Below are positions 21,919-33,600 of a DNA stretch of 64,000 nucleotides, piece by piece. The number at the start of each line of letters is the position of its first letter. The first letter of the stretch is position 1. This stretch comes from a virus. The notes beneath the pieces were generated by a model. It made no database searches and was not told the DNA's origin. It saw only the letters and a program-made list of their open reading frames with translations. Made by a program: the position numbers and the translations under genes. The stretch spans positions 64,001-128,000 of the IMG/VR virus record IMGVR_UViG_3300025520_000001. One strand, written 5' to 3'.

Positions 21919-24900
21919 GTGTCCATTGAGATTAAGAGCTTTAACCAGATACTAGGCAGTATGGTTCGAAAGATTGTTGCTGAAACACCGCTCAGCGATG
22001 TCAATCCCGGATCTGTTTTTCTATCATTGCTTGAGGCATGTGCCAGCCAAGATTTCGACAACAATGTCGCGATTCTTAACATTCTTGAGCTATTGAACGT
22101 TGATGCTATTCGCAATGTAGATTTGGACAACAAGGCTGCTGACTTGGGGTTAGAACGATTCGCGGCTGTTCCTAGTACTGGTGCAGTACAGTTTAGAAAC
22201 TCTTTAATTACTAAGCAGAGTGCGCTCTTATACAGTCTCAAACCAGCCCCTATTTCTGGTCAGACTGTGCTTTTTGTTAACAGCACGACTGGCTGGGCAT
22301 CTTCAGGAAGTGTTTATATTGGCCGCGGGACTAATTCATTTGAAGGTCCAATCCCCTATTCGAGCATTACTGTTTTTCCGACCTACTCACAGATCAACTT
22401 GAGTACGGCTCTTCAGAAAGACCACCTTTTGTCTGATGTGGTCGTAAATGGACAAGGACAGCCTGACCGCGTTATATCTGCAGGTACAGTTATTAAAGTT
22501 CCTGCGAACAACCAGAATCCAGACATTCTTTTTACTACAATTCGTGATGCCATAATTCCTGCCGGTGAGGATAGTGTTGACGGCGTGCTTGTTGTGGCTC
22601 AAGTCCCCGGTTCACAAGGGAACGCCCCCATTAACACTATTCGTCAGTTTGAGACCGCTCCTTTTACTGGTGCTGCAGTAACTAACCTAGTTGCTTTTTC
22701 GACTGGTTCAGACATCGAAACAGACACGCAACTCCGAAACCGTATTAAGTCGCACTCTGCATCGTTGGCCCGTGGTACATCACCTGCAATTTTAAGCGCA
22801 GTCATCAATCTCTCGGATCCGGATGAAAATAAGCGTGTTGTTTCAGCAACACTTTCTCAGCCTATTTCGGCAAATGAGCCCGCAATTCTTTACATTGATG
22901 ACGGCAATGGTTTTCAGCCTTCTCAGGCAGGACAGAATCTTGATGTCCTTCTCTCAAGGGCCAACGGTACAGAGGAATTTCTCCAGTTAGCCAACTATCC
23001 TCTTCCTAGAGCACAAGTCGTCAATACTGTTTCTGGGCCATTTGTTTTTGCAGATCAGATGTTCCTGCGTGTGGCTATTGATAGAGTCGAAGAAACGGTT
23101 GTTTTTACTTCCTCTGATTTTAGCAATATCACTGTCGCAACGTTGCCAGAAATTGTTAGTGCCATCAATGCTCAGGCTACTCTTTTTAAGGCACGCTTGA
23201 CAGATGATTCGCAGCACATCCTTATTTATCCTGTAGACCCAGATGCAGAGTTTATTCAAGTTGTTCCTAAGAGAGATGATGACGTAGAGTCTCTATATGC
23301 AAACAATGTGCTTAATTTTCCTGTAAATGAAAATAGCTACATTTTCCTCTATCAAAATGGGGTGCGTTTGCAGCAGCGCGAGCAACGAGCAACGGTTGAA
23401 ACACTCCCATTTGGACTTTGGAACTTATTCTTTGTTGGTAATTTGGTAGTCTCTGTCGATGGAACTCCTGAACAAGATCGGGCTTTCTCGTTAGCAGATT
23501 TCCCAGATACCGCTTCACTAACAACTCTTTCTCTGGATAACTGGGTTACTGCCTTTAATGATAAGTTTGCAGGCATCACTGCAACAGCAACCCCTAACCA
23601 GACCATGCAAATTAGTAGCAACAAGAGCGGTTTAGGAGCCTCGATTCAGATCGTTGGTGGTACGTACGCAGAACAGCTATTTGGCTCAAATTCAACATTT
23701 GCGACGGGTCAGACCTCACAGTTTCAAATCAATCGTTCAAATGGTCAGCTTCGCCTTTTGACAGAGATCGAACCTAACGACGTTATTTCTGCTGGTATTG
23801 CTGATGCCAAAGGCGCTGTAATTTCCACACCGACGTCATCAGGCCTATATGACTTGAGCGATGATGACTCGGGTCGTAAATCAGAAATGGTTATCTGCCC
23901 AGATTCCACGTACTGTGATGTGATTAGTGTCAATCTCACGCTTGACGAGAGCTTAATTATTAGCCAAAATGGTCCCTTTAGACGTATTTTGGCTTCAAAC
24001 GTAGACACCTTCAATAATGTACAGCCAGGGGACTTCCTCTACGTGACGTATCGTGGTCCTGGATCTTGGGTTAACGTTGCCAATAGTGGTTTATTTAAGG
24101 TAGCAACTCGTGGGCCTAACTACACTCCCGGCGTTGATACTTACATTGATATCTGGAATATTGCTGTTGTCAACGAAACAGTAACTGTAGCTGATATCGC
24201 AGATATCACAGCTTTCCGCACAGACGGATATCCGCAGGTATGGACATCTTCTTATATCTCAAATCCTGCCTCAACCACATTAAACGACCTGGTAGAATCT
24301 GTGCATGCAGCTACAGTTGGAGTAAGGGCTTCTATCTTCCAGACTAATTCGGTTAAGATTACTTCAAATACCGAAACAAACGGTAGTATTGCAATTCCAG
24401 TTTCGGTTGGTCGTATTTCAGCAATATATGCACCAACAGAAAGTGTAAAACTGAACGATATTCCGTTAATTGCTAATAAAACTTCTTCTAAGGATCTACT
24501 TGGTTTTATTAAGTTCAAGCAGCCTATTGTTTCACAAAATACGTATCTCGATAGAGCTGTTTATTCAACAGTGGTTGATGGTATCAATCCTTCTGTTGCT
24601 CCAGATGCTTATCCATACAGTGGCACATACTCAGAGCAAGTCACTGGCGCTAATGGCGTGTTTACAAGCACTAATGTTAACTTGTCAGACGTTGCTACCA
24701 TAATTAGAGGCAGCAACGAAGGCCTTGTTCGTTCGATCAAAGCTAAACCCACTAGCACAAGCATTGGTACTCAGCAAGGTCTACCGCGATCTGCCTTAGA
24801 TCACATGGAAAACGACGAATTCCAGATTTTTAACTCGTTACAGATGTCTCAAGATGACAGCTTTACAGTTATTGTTGATCAGGATCCAGTCACAAAGACA

Positions 24901-27900
24901 ATCAGTGTTCCTTTTGCTCGAACTGGTCAAATCAACGCAAACTTTGTTCCAAGCAGTACTGAATTTTCGGCGAATGACACAGACAACGAACCTGGCATTG
25001 ATTTCAGCGTAACTAATGTATGGGGAACCAGTGTTAATGGAACTAACTTTAATGACTACAATGTCTTAATGCGAGCGAGAAACTGGTACTCAAGTGGTGG
25101 TACTGGTGCTTCACTTGGCAAGTTGATTGTTCGTTCTACCGAGTACGGCGCAAATGGTAACAAGTGCCGTTTCTCGATCGAGTATCCGGCTTCTCCGGAC
25201 CTCGACAATTCTACAACCTTTGCAGATACCCCGTCGTGGAACAAACTATCATACTTCTTTGGTTCTGGTCCAGCTCGCAATATCGGATTCGCAGCTGGTA
25301 CCATAGTCACTGTGTCAGGACCCTATCCCGACACAACAACAAACTTTCCCGCAGGCGCGGCAAGTACCGGAAAATACTATGATCTTGCATTCGGTGCTGG
25401 TACCTTTACGTCTGTACAAATCAATGATGTATTGAGTGTGAGTGACCCGGGGCTTGTTGGTCTCTCTGGGCAATATGGCATTAAGAATAAGAGCGGTAGC
25501 ACTATCCGTCTCTATGCTCCGACACTATCAGCTGGATCCTTGACATCAACCAGTGACGACCTTTTAACAATCTTCCCTCTCACTCAAACTGCTGTATCTG
25601 ATATTGTCACTGCGATTAACGCTTCAAATATTATGACTGCAGCAGCAGTTAGTCTTTCTGCTGCATTAATTACTTCGTCCACTTTTGAGGATCAGTACTC
25701 GTATGTCAGCGACGCAACTGCGCTCGCATATGGCCACAACCCAACAAACTCAGCGCTGCAGGGTTTCATTCAGCTCTATGATGGAGCCGCAAGCATCAAA
25801 ACATTCTCAAATGCTGATCCTAATTTCACCCTCAAGGTGCCGCTAGTACTGTCTTCGTCGGGTGTCTCAGCAGCTATTTATAGAATGGACACTGCGCCCA
25901 ATGAAGACTCAACGACGGGTGAGTATTTTAAGCTAGTTCCCAGTACGACTGCAAACGTTCATCATCATTTGACCCAGAAGGCTTTGTCACAACTACCAAT
26001 CGTAGCTGATGTGTCGATCTCGGACGCAAATAAGCGTGTTCAAGTGGTATCAAAGAACATGGGCAGCAATGGTGCAATTGAAGTATTAGGTGGACAAGCT
26101 AATCTGGCGCAGACTAATATCCTAGGAGCAAGCTCTGTTTCCTCCGACGTGTCAGGTAGCTATTTATTGGGAACAATCTCAGCATTTCCGAATTCTTATA
26201 GCACAGGCGATGTAGTTAAAATTGCTAACCAGTATGGTGCACCGCGGGCGACACAATTCGGCATCTCCTGTTCTATTGATGTAGAAGCGATGGCGAGCGA
26301 TCGTGCTGAGTACTATCTCAATCCAGTTGAAACTAACTTTACTTCGGCGACCACGATTGCAATTACCGACGTTTCAGGCTCATATGGAGCTGCCGCTAAT
26401 ACTGTTTGGCGCTGGACGCATAGTGCAGCTGGAACTGAGACTTTGGGTCGTGCAAAGGTTGGTCATCAAGTCATTGCATTTAATTGTCCTGGCTGGAAAA
26501 ACACCAATCAGGCAAAAAAGCCCGGCGATAATGTAACTGTGGGTTTCCCCATTGTCGCTGTTAATAGTGTATCTAACACAGTTGATGTTCTTAATCCTTT
26601 TGGGGCCGCAATGGCTGCTACTGCTATTGGTACTGGTACAGTCAGCATTTGTCCAGTATTCCAGAATCGTTGGCATTTGGCACATCAAGCACCAATTGGA
26701 ATTCGCTCTCTGTCGCGATCCAGTAACGTCTTAACCGTTGAGACGATGACATCACACCACTTTAACACCGGAGACTCGGTTGTGATTAGAGATAGTTTAT
26801 CAGGGTTAGTTGATACTAATTATGGTCCTATCACCGTTACCGGTCCTCAGACCTTTACTGTAATAAATGGCGGTTCAAACTTTACAGAGTTAGAGGTCGG
26901 AGCTACAACTCAGATACACCCGTCATCAACAACAACATATCGATTACAGCGTCTTGGCGTGAACAATCTAGTACGAATTGACCATGTTTTAGGACCGTCG
27001 CCGAGGTTCGTGGACTGTGGAGTCGCTGTTGACGACTATTTGGTTCTTCAGGGAAATACCTTTAACACGTCTAATAACGGAATTCACCGAGTTGTAGCTG
27101 TTGATAACAAATCAGTTATCTTCGAACATCAAAACAGTGTTGCCACTAGAAATAACGTAACTCCCTTTAATAATAACAGCATCGCTGTTACTTGGACTGC
27201 AAATAGTAATATCGTTCAGGGAGCTGCTGGCGCATTTAAGTATGTCGACACCTTCCAGAGTGTTAAAAAGGCGGCAGATGATGACTCACAGTATGTTCAG
27301 GTTACTGGATGTGAAGGTGGTAACTTTGCAACAGCCACTTATATCACCTTAAGTCAGGTTTACACAGGAACCACGGGATCTGCTTTGGGTGTTGGATTCA
27401 GAATGGAATCTGATTATGACATTGGCGTCCCTCTGCGCAGCACTGATGACCTTATGTTCTTTGATGGTGATTCTTCTTTGGAAGGAGACACGCTCAGCGT
27501 GCAAGATCTCACTAACGAAGATTGGTTTAGTCCCGAAAACACCGGACAATTCGAGATCATTGAAATCGGCAACCACACAACGGACCACAGACCTTTCGCT
27601 CGTGTAGTAAACAGACTTGCGATTTCAGAAACAGATATTAGTAACTTTGATGTTGCTCCTGATGGTTTCTATGTCATTGAAAGTGACTTGTATAAGTATT
27701 ACACGTATCGGACTATCAGTAACTCAACCATTAGCGGAACTAATAATCTCCGACGCAATCTCTATATGCTTCCTGATACTCGTGCCTACAAGATTGCAGA
27801 GACTAATGGATCTATTGTGCAACATACTGGAAAGTTAGGATATGACTTGCTACCCGCAGTAGGAACTGATGGATACGTATTCTATACAGGTCTACTGCGT

Positions 27901-28269
27901 CGCGCTCAACGCACTATTGATGGATATGCTCCAGATCCTATTACGTACACAGAGCGCCGTGCAGTTGGATCGAGAATCGAGATTTTGCCTCCTCTCATCA
28001 AAAACATCACCCTTGTCCTGTCGATTGCTACACACCAGGGAGCAACGATTCAAGATGTTTCTAACAATGTCAAGTCTTCTATTATTGACTATATAAATGG
28101 TTTAGGCGTTGGCGAGCACGTGATTCTTTCGGCTATTATCGCTGAAGTAATGAAGGTAAAGGGTGTTGCCGCTGTAACATTCAACACTCCAGCTCCTACA
28201 GAGGAGCGCATCACTGTGGCTTCCAATGAAAAAGCACTTATTTTTGCAGACTCAATCGGAATTATCTAA
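21919..28269 (+). CDS. Giant baseplate J-like wedge protein, 2116 aa
   Basis: GTG start. The N terminus (residues 1-95, with SDVNPGSVFLSLLEACAS and an alternating helix pattern) and the C terminus (VLSIATHQGATIQDVSNNV, later GEHVILSAIIAEVMKVKGV) are the two ends of the baseplate J/gp6 family, whose members usually have 350-500 residues. Between them lie about 1,600 residues of Ser/Thr/Asn/Gly-rich, beta-looking sequence not expected in a wedge core. This insert probably projects from the baseplate and may bind the host or carry fibres. The gene abuts the next (stop then ATG at 28269). Confidence 0.7.
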   Translation: MSIEIKSFNQILGSMVRKIVAETPLSDVNPGSVFLSLLEACASQDFDNNVAILNILELLNVDAIRNVDLDNKAADLGLERFAAVPSTGAVQFRNSLITKQSALLYSLKPAPISGQTVLFVNSTTGWASSGSVYIGRGTNSFEGPIPYSSITVFPTYSQINLSTALQKDHLLSDVVVNGQGQPDRVISAGTVIKVPANNQNPDILFTTIRDAIIPAGEDSVDGVLVVAQVPGSQGNAPINTIRQFETAPFTGAAVTNLVAFSTGSDIETDTQLRNRIKSHSASLARGTSPAILSAVINLSDPDENKRVVSATLSQPISANEPAILYIDDGNGFQPSQAGQNLDVLLSRANGTEEFLQLANYPLPRAQVVNTVSGPFVFADQMFLRVAIDRVEETVVFTSSDFSNITVATLPEIVSAINAQATLFKARLTDDSQHILIYPVDPDAEFIQVVPKRDDDVESLYANNVLNFPVNENSYIFLYQNGVRLQQREQRATVETLPFGLWNLFFVGNLVVSVDGTPEQDRAFSLADFPDTASLTTLSLDNWVTAFNDKFAGITATATPNQTMQISSNKSGLGASIQIVGGTYAEQLFGSNSTFATGQTSQFQINRSNGQLRLLTEIEPNDVISAGIADAKGAVISTPTSSGLYDLSDDDSGRKSEMVICPDSTYCDVISVNLTLDESLIISQNGPFRRILASNVDTFNNVQPGDFLYVTYRGPGSWVNVANSGLFKVATRGPNYTPGVDTYIDIWNIAVVNETVTVADIADITAFRTDGYPQVWTSSYISNPASTTLNDLVESVHAATVGVRASIFQTNSVKITSNTETNGSIAIPVSVGRISAIYAPTESVKLNDIPLIANKTSSKDLLGFIKFKQPIVSQNTYLDRAVYSTVVDGINPSVAPDAYPYSGTYSEQVTGANGVFTSTNVNLSDVATIIRGSNEGLVRSIKAKPTSTSIGTQQGLPRSALDHMENDEFQIFNSLQMSQDDSFTVIVDQDPVTKTISVPFARTGQINANFVPSSTEFSANDTDNEPGIDFSVTNVWGTSVNGTNFNDYNVLMRARNWYSSGGTGASLGKLIVRSTEYGANGNKCRFSIEYPASPDLDNSTTFADTPSWNKLSYFFGSGPARNIGFAAGTIVTVSGPYPDTTTNFPAGAASTGKYYDLAFGAGTFTSVQINDVLSVSDPGLVGLSGQYGIKNKSGSTIRLYAPTLSAGSLTSTSDDLLTIFPLTQTAVSDIVTAINASNIMTAAAVSLSAALITSSTFEDQYSYVSDATALAYGHNPTNSALQGFIQLYDGAASIKTFSNADPNFTLKVPLVLSSSGVSAAIYRMDTAPNEDSTTGEYFKLVPSTTANVHHHLTQKALSQLPIVADVSISDANKRVQVVSKNMGSNGAIEVLGGQANLAQTNILGASSVSSDVSGSYLLGTISAFPNSYSTGDVVKIANQYGAPRATQFGISCSIDVEAMASDRAEYYLNPVETNFTSATTIAITDVSGSYGAAANTVWRWTHSAAGTETLGRAKVGHQVIAFNCPGWKNTNQAKKPGDNVTVGFPIVAVNSVSNTVDVLNPFGAAMAATAIGTGTVSICPVFQNRWHLAHQAPIGIRSLSRSSNVLTVETMTSHHFNTGDSVVIRDSLSGLVDTNYGPITVTGPQTFTVINGGSNFTELEVGATTQIHPSSTTTYRLQRLGVNNLVRIDHVLGPSPRFVDCGVAVDDYLVLQGNTFNTSNNGIHRVVAVDNKSVIFEHQNSVATRNNVTPFNNNSIAVTWTANSNIVQGAAGAFKYVDTFQSVKKAADDDSQYVQVTGCEGGNFATATYITLSQVYTGTTGSALGVGFRMESDYDIGVPLRSTDDLMFFDGDSSLEGDTLSVQDLTNEDWFSPENTGQFEIIEIGNHTTDHRPFARVVNRLAISETDISNFDVAPDGFYVIESDLYKYYTYRTISNSTISGTNNLRRNLYMLPDTRAYKIAETNGSIVQHTGKLGYDLLPAVGTDGYVFYTGLLRRAQRTIDGYAPDPITYTERRAVGSRIEILPPLIKNITLVLSIATHQGATIQDVSNNVKSSIIDYINGLGVGEHVILSAIIAEVMKVKGVAAVTFNTPAPTEERITVASNEKALIFADSIGII

Positions 28270-30554
28270 TGAATAACTCAACTAAAATCGACAGAATTTT
28301 CGATCTGCTCCCCAAGCATTTGGCTGCTAGACAAGATGCTAAGTGGAGCAGTCTTATTGAGGCAATCGGCGCCGAAGATGAACGTCTGGCTCGTTTAGCG
28401 GAAGAAGTTCGAAAGCAGTTTTTCGTAAAAACCGCAAGTCGTCCTTACATTGATCGTTTGGCTGCTAATAATAATGTTGTTAGACCACGTTTCGTAGGAA
28501 TGAATGACAGTAATTTCCGACGCTTTATTCCGGTTTTAACATATCAACCAAAACAAGTACGTCGCATTATCGACGATCTGCTTGACCTCTTTTTCATGAA
28601 AGAGGCAACTACTGCATTTTTATCGTCTAGTTTGTATGAACCGTTTACCTTTGAAGACACTTGGGGCTTTGAGGTTCTTGTAGATAACACGCACTCAGAG
28701 CGCATTGTTTTTCGTAGTACTGATTTTACTGATATAGCGGCCGCTACGGCTGATGAAGTTGCTTCAGCATACAATCGTCAAGCGAAGCATTCGTACGCTG
28801 TTAGTTTTTATGATAGTGTGACTAAAAATACGTTTTTAAGAATTTTTAGTAAAACAGCCGGCAGCCAGAGTGCAATGGACATTGTTGGGGGGTTGGCTAA
28901 CATTGGACTTGAATTAAATGGCTTTCTGTCAGATCTAGGTACTGGTTCCAGCACTCAGTGGATTGTTACTAAAATTGGCAATACAACTACATTTACCTAC
29001 AATGCCGGTCCAGTGCCAGGCATTGAATCTCTGTTGCCGGGTGATATCTTTTTGTGTGATTTAAGTGGCAATCGAGGTTCTTTTACAATCACCAACGTAG
29101 ATATTAGACTTAAAAGCTTCACGTTTGAAAATATATTAGCAACTGCTGGGACTTATACGCAAAGTTCCTCAAAACAAACTAAATGGCTTCGACCTGTACA
29201 TGTCACATCCTTTAGTTCAACTCGAAGAGCATTAAGCTGGGAAACAGGGATAAATTCGCTAAGCGTGGAAATGCCTGTGACTCCTCCTATTGTCAATCGT
29301 GAATTGATGGGAGGTTTTCACATCAACGGTCACATTGGTGTTGTGACTTCTGTCGATTCCTCGACGAGTCTTACTGTTAACGACACGCAAAATTGGCCTT
29401 CATCGGGTTATTTTATTATTGAGCCAGTAGAAGCTATTGCCGCTAGATTGACTGGGGGAGAAGGAGATCTACTCGTCTCACCGACAATAAATGGACGCAT
29501 TATATCCAACTTTATTCGCTACCACTATACAGCTATTGCTGGAAACACGATCACGGGCATCACACCCAATTTGCCTTCTATTGCCGCACTTAATGAGTTG
29601 ACAATTACTTCTTTAACCAGAACCAGTAACATGATTACCTGCGTCGCCAATAATGATTTCGCGGCGGGCGATACTGTCTTTATAACTGGCTGCAGCGGCA
29701 TTCCTGTATTGACAACAACTGGGGATCTGACTTCTGGTAATCCTTCTATTAGCAATATAGCGGATTTGACGGGTGTGTCTCCTGGTCAGCTTATTTCGGG
29801 GATAGGTATTCCCGCGGGGACCACAGTACTAGAAATAGTAGATGCTACTACAATTTTAACCTCTTCAGATGCTACTGCTTCTGGCACATATGGCATTACG
29901 TTCAGTGAGGGAATTAACGGCACCTTTGAAGTTCAAGATGCCGATAGCACTAACTTTACAGTTTACAAAAACGGAATCAATGGCGCGGCTGCTACTGCAG
30001 GCGTTGTCACCAAGGAACAACGTCAGTTGGCGCCCAATGGTTTTAGAATTCTAGTGACCACTGCAAATGATGCAAGCATCACTGAGATTCAGGGACCGTA
30101 CGTTTGGAAATTGGACGCTCCTTTCGTATTAAGTGCAGACACGAGCACTATTTCAACGAATATTGTGGCAGGTAAGAGTTACAAGCTTTTAACCCTAAAT
30201 ACGACTGACATTCCCGAAGGGCCCGGCTATCTTATTTTTGACTACGGGCAAAATAATCAGGAAGGTCCCGTTAAGTATCTATATAAGGCAGCAGAAGACA
30301 TTGTTGCTCTAGATCCGTCTCATGTATTTCAACAGTTTCATTCATCGGGTGCCAGTGTAGTTAAAGTGAGCAAGATGGGCCCTCACATCCTCTCTGGGAC
30401 TGGTGCCGAGTACGCACCGTATATCACTAATCCTCCGGATGCTAGACAACAAGTACAAGACTTGATCAGTGCCGTAGGTAGTGCAGGTATTTTCGTTGAC
30501 TTTATCCTTAGATACCCCAATCAACTATACGGCACCCTATCGGTATACGACTGA
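28269..30554 (+). CDS. Baseplate/tail protein with gpI-like N terminus, 761 aa
   Basis: The helical N-terminal 120 residues (IFDLLPKHLAARQDA, then a Glu/Arg-rich helix) resemble gpI-type proteins that follow gpJ and link baseplate to fibres. The rest is beta-rich with Ig-like or carbohydrate-binding character; residues 440-560 contain repeated Thr/Gly strand pairs (GDLTSGNPSISNIADLTG). The gene order J then I then fibre supports a fibre-anchoring role. Confidence 0.55.
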   Translation: MNNSTKIDRIFDLLPKHLAARQDAKWSSLIEAIGAEDERLARLAEEVRKQFFVKTASRPYIDRLAANNNVVRPRFVGMNDSNFRRFIPVLTYQPKQVRRIIDDLLDLFFMKEATTAFLSSSLYEPFTFEDTWGFEVLVDNTHSERIVFRSTDFTDIAAATADEVASAYNRQAKHSYAVSFYDSVTKNTFLRIFSKTAGSQSAMDIVGGLANIGLELNGFLSDLGTGSSTQWIVTKIGNTTTFTYNAGPVPGIESLLPGDIFLCDLSGNRGSFTITNVDIRLKSFTFENILATAGTYTQSSSKQTKWLRPVHVTSFSSTRRALSWETGINSLSVEMPVTPPIVNRELMGGFHINGHIGVVTSVDSSTSLTVNDTQNWPSSGYFIIEPVEAIAARLTGGEGDLLVSPTINGRIISNFIRYHYTAIAGNTITGITPNLPSIAALNELTITSLTRTSNMITCVANNDFAAGDTVFITGCSGIPVLTTTGDLTSGNPSISNIADLTGVSPGQLISGIGIPAGTTVLEIVDATTILTSSDATASGTYGITFSEGINGTFEVQDADSTNFTVYKNGINGAAATAGVVTKEQRQLAPNGFRILVTTANDASITEIQGPYVWKLDAPFVLSADTSTISTNIVAGKSYKLLTLNTTDIPEGPGYLIFDYGQNNQEGPVKYLYKAAEDIVALDPSHVFQQFHSSGASVVKVSKMGPHILSGTGAEYAPYITNPPDARQQVQDLISAVGSAGIFVDFILRYPNQLYGTLSVYD

Positions 30555-30622
30555 GCAGATAAGTAGATACGTAGTACAATTAGTAGATAACTGGCGTAAG
30601 TCAAAGAAAAGGGTGAATTAAC

Positions 30623-33600
30623 ATGGCTGTTCTTGGACGAGTTTTACTGAATAGTGCGGAACGAATTGATCTTCCTGATCTTCTCTCGATTGATTCCTAT
30701 GGGGCAGGAGATTGGAAGTATTTTATGCAGAGCTTGGTGGGCTCGTCTAAGCCATATGTCCTATATGGTTTTGATGTAATCAACCCTGGTAGTGCTATTG
30801 GTCTCCCTTCATGTTCAATTAGAGTCGCAGACTCTATTGTTTATTATCCCGGTTCTGCTGCTGGACCATTCTTTTACGGTCTTCCGGAAGGAAATGAGGC
30901 TTCGGAGCCCCTTGTTCCGCAGCTTAGAACTAGCGCCACAAACTATGTATACTTAACGCTATCCACCTTTGATACTGCATCAGACACTAGAGCTCTCTGG
31001 GATCCGGATCGTAATGGCGGTGAAGGTGGAGAGTTTACGCAGGAAATCAACACCGAATCAGTAATTCAGGCTCAACTCGGCATATCAACTGGATCTTTTC
31101 CTGTTAATACAGTACCGTTGGCCATTATTGTTATGGGGTCGAATGCTATTACTTCTATTACTGATGCTCGTGACATGATGTTTAGATTGGGCACCGGTGG
31201 TATTGCTCCTAACGCAGAAGCCAATTACACATTTCCTTCACTTCCTAGTGGAGCATATGCTCGACAGGAAACAAGCGGCGTAACAGTCTCACTGTCCGAC
31301 CCTAATCCTTTTCAGGGCGGTGATAAGAACATTAAGACATTAAAGCAGTGGATGGATGCAGTTATGACCAAGCTTAAAGAGCTTGGTGGCACCACCTACT
31401 GGTACGAGGACACTACCACCTTCTCGCTATTTAAGATTTGGAATGATGCACTCGCTACAGCCTGGAAGAGCAAGGGCACATACACACACGACTCCGCTGT
31501 CCCTGGTCGACTCTCATGGAGCGAAGATCTCTATGTGAAGAGTATGAATAGTCCTGTCGATGTCGTTATTAGAGCAAGCGGTGGTTCACCACTCAACTTG
31601 AATAATGAACAGGTTGCATTCCTAGGTTTGGTGCGTGATCAGCCAATTAACACACTAGATGAAGCAGTATTGTTCTATAATGGTGAATCTTACATCAATT
31701 CTGCTTCTGGCGCAGCAGGCGTATTTGGACAACTCAAAAAGGGTGATTGGGTTAAGAAGGTCACAGATAAAAACACTCTTTGTCTGCAGGTGCGCGAATT
31801 CTACGATACAGCTCAATCTGTTAGTGGTTCACCCGTTGGAACCATTGTTGCGCCTGGATCTGCTCGCGCTATTGTTTTAAGCGGTCTATATCAAGGCACA
31901 GATAGCACAATTGCAGGCGATAGAGCAAGATTTGATCGCGGCGAGTATACGACAAGCGATATTCAGATTGTTGATCGCAACAACAATCTCCTTGATGACA
32001 CAGCTGGTGACTTAATGTGGTTTGCTCAGCGCAGCGATACTGCAATGTCAATCGCATCAATCTCAACTGTATCTCTCACTGGAACTATTAATTCTGCAGA
32101 TGGCTCTGATGCTATTGTGTCTTGTACGGCTCATGGTCTCCAAGATGGAGATCGAATCGTCGTTACAACCCCTGTCGGATATGGCGCAACCCCTGTTTAT
32201 GTAGAAGCAATTGATGCCAATACACTTTCTATTAAGACAAACGTTACAACTACCGGCGCATTTGTAGCTTTTTATGGATTGTGTACGACAGGAGCCAGAT
32301 CCACATCTGGTTTTCAACTTGAATCAGCTAATCATGGCTTTGATTCCGGTGAGACTATTTTTATCACTGGAACAACTAACTATAATGATCCTTATACGAT
32401 TAATGTTAGGTCATCAACACAATTTCAATTTCCAATTGACGCTGCTCATGCAACGGAAACCTCTGGTCTAGCAACACTGGCTCGTCTTGACGTTCGTTCT
32501 GAAGAAGGTATTCAAAAAATCGTGCAGGGTGAGACGATCAATATCGGCGCAGGGACGATAGAAAACGTCCAGGCCTTCATCGGTATGGGGTCTCTGTCCC
32601 AAACATCTCCCGTGTACACCCTGCCTGGTTCTTACGACACCTTTAATGAGGGTGCCAATTACAACGGATCTCTATCAGACAACCTGACTGCACGAGTTTC
32701 CAAGAATACGGCAATGTTGATGGACAAGGCTCAGGATAAAACCATCAAATGCGTTACCACTGCAACTGGAGCCAGGTCACAAACAAACGGTTGGTTGAGC
32801 TTTACTCCACCTGGTAGCACTTTGACAATTGTGCAGCCCGGAAGTCCCGCAAATGCAACAATCACACTACCCGACGCTGGCGGTCCAATAACCCTTAACA
32901 CCAATCAAAGCGCATATGTGACTATTAATCGCAATGCTGCAACCACACCTGGCTGGGTTATTGCAAATACGGCCGACGTACCAGTTAGAGAAAACATTTT
33001 TGTGTTAGCGACACGACTGAGCGGAACAGAACAGTACCTGTGGGACGGTACGTGCGTAGACGGCATCGTGCCTTTGCGACCTTCAGATGTTTTGGTTGTT
33101 CAATGCAATCTTTTTGATCCTGTCTCAACCACACTACCAACTGGTACTGTTGTTGTTGACAATGTTACGGTAGAAGCCGGACAATTGGTTGTTTTTGGAA
33201 ATTTAACCATAAATGCTCATCGAGTTTATCGAGCTGTTGGCGTTGGAACTACTATCTCAAGTTGGACTGCTGAATATAAATTCAATGGACAGGTCGATCC
33301 TTCAGTGGGCCACGTTTTGCTTGTTGTGAGTGGGCAAGCTTTTGGCTTACAAGTTGGTAAATTCAACGGTAGCAATTGGGCTTTTAATGATTACGTTCGT
33401 TACTTTAATGGTGCAGATTACCTTGAGCAATCAAATCTTGTGAGTGCGACCATTACTGACAACGCAACCACACCTATTTTTACAACGGCGTGGGCAGGCA
33501 GCGAACACATTCTAATTGACTACTCTCTTGTTAGAAGTACAGCAAGAGAAACAGGAACAATGCGAATTGTTACTGATGGAGCTACTGCAGAAGTCTCCAC

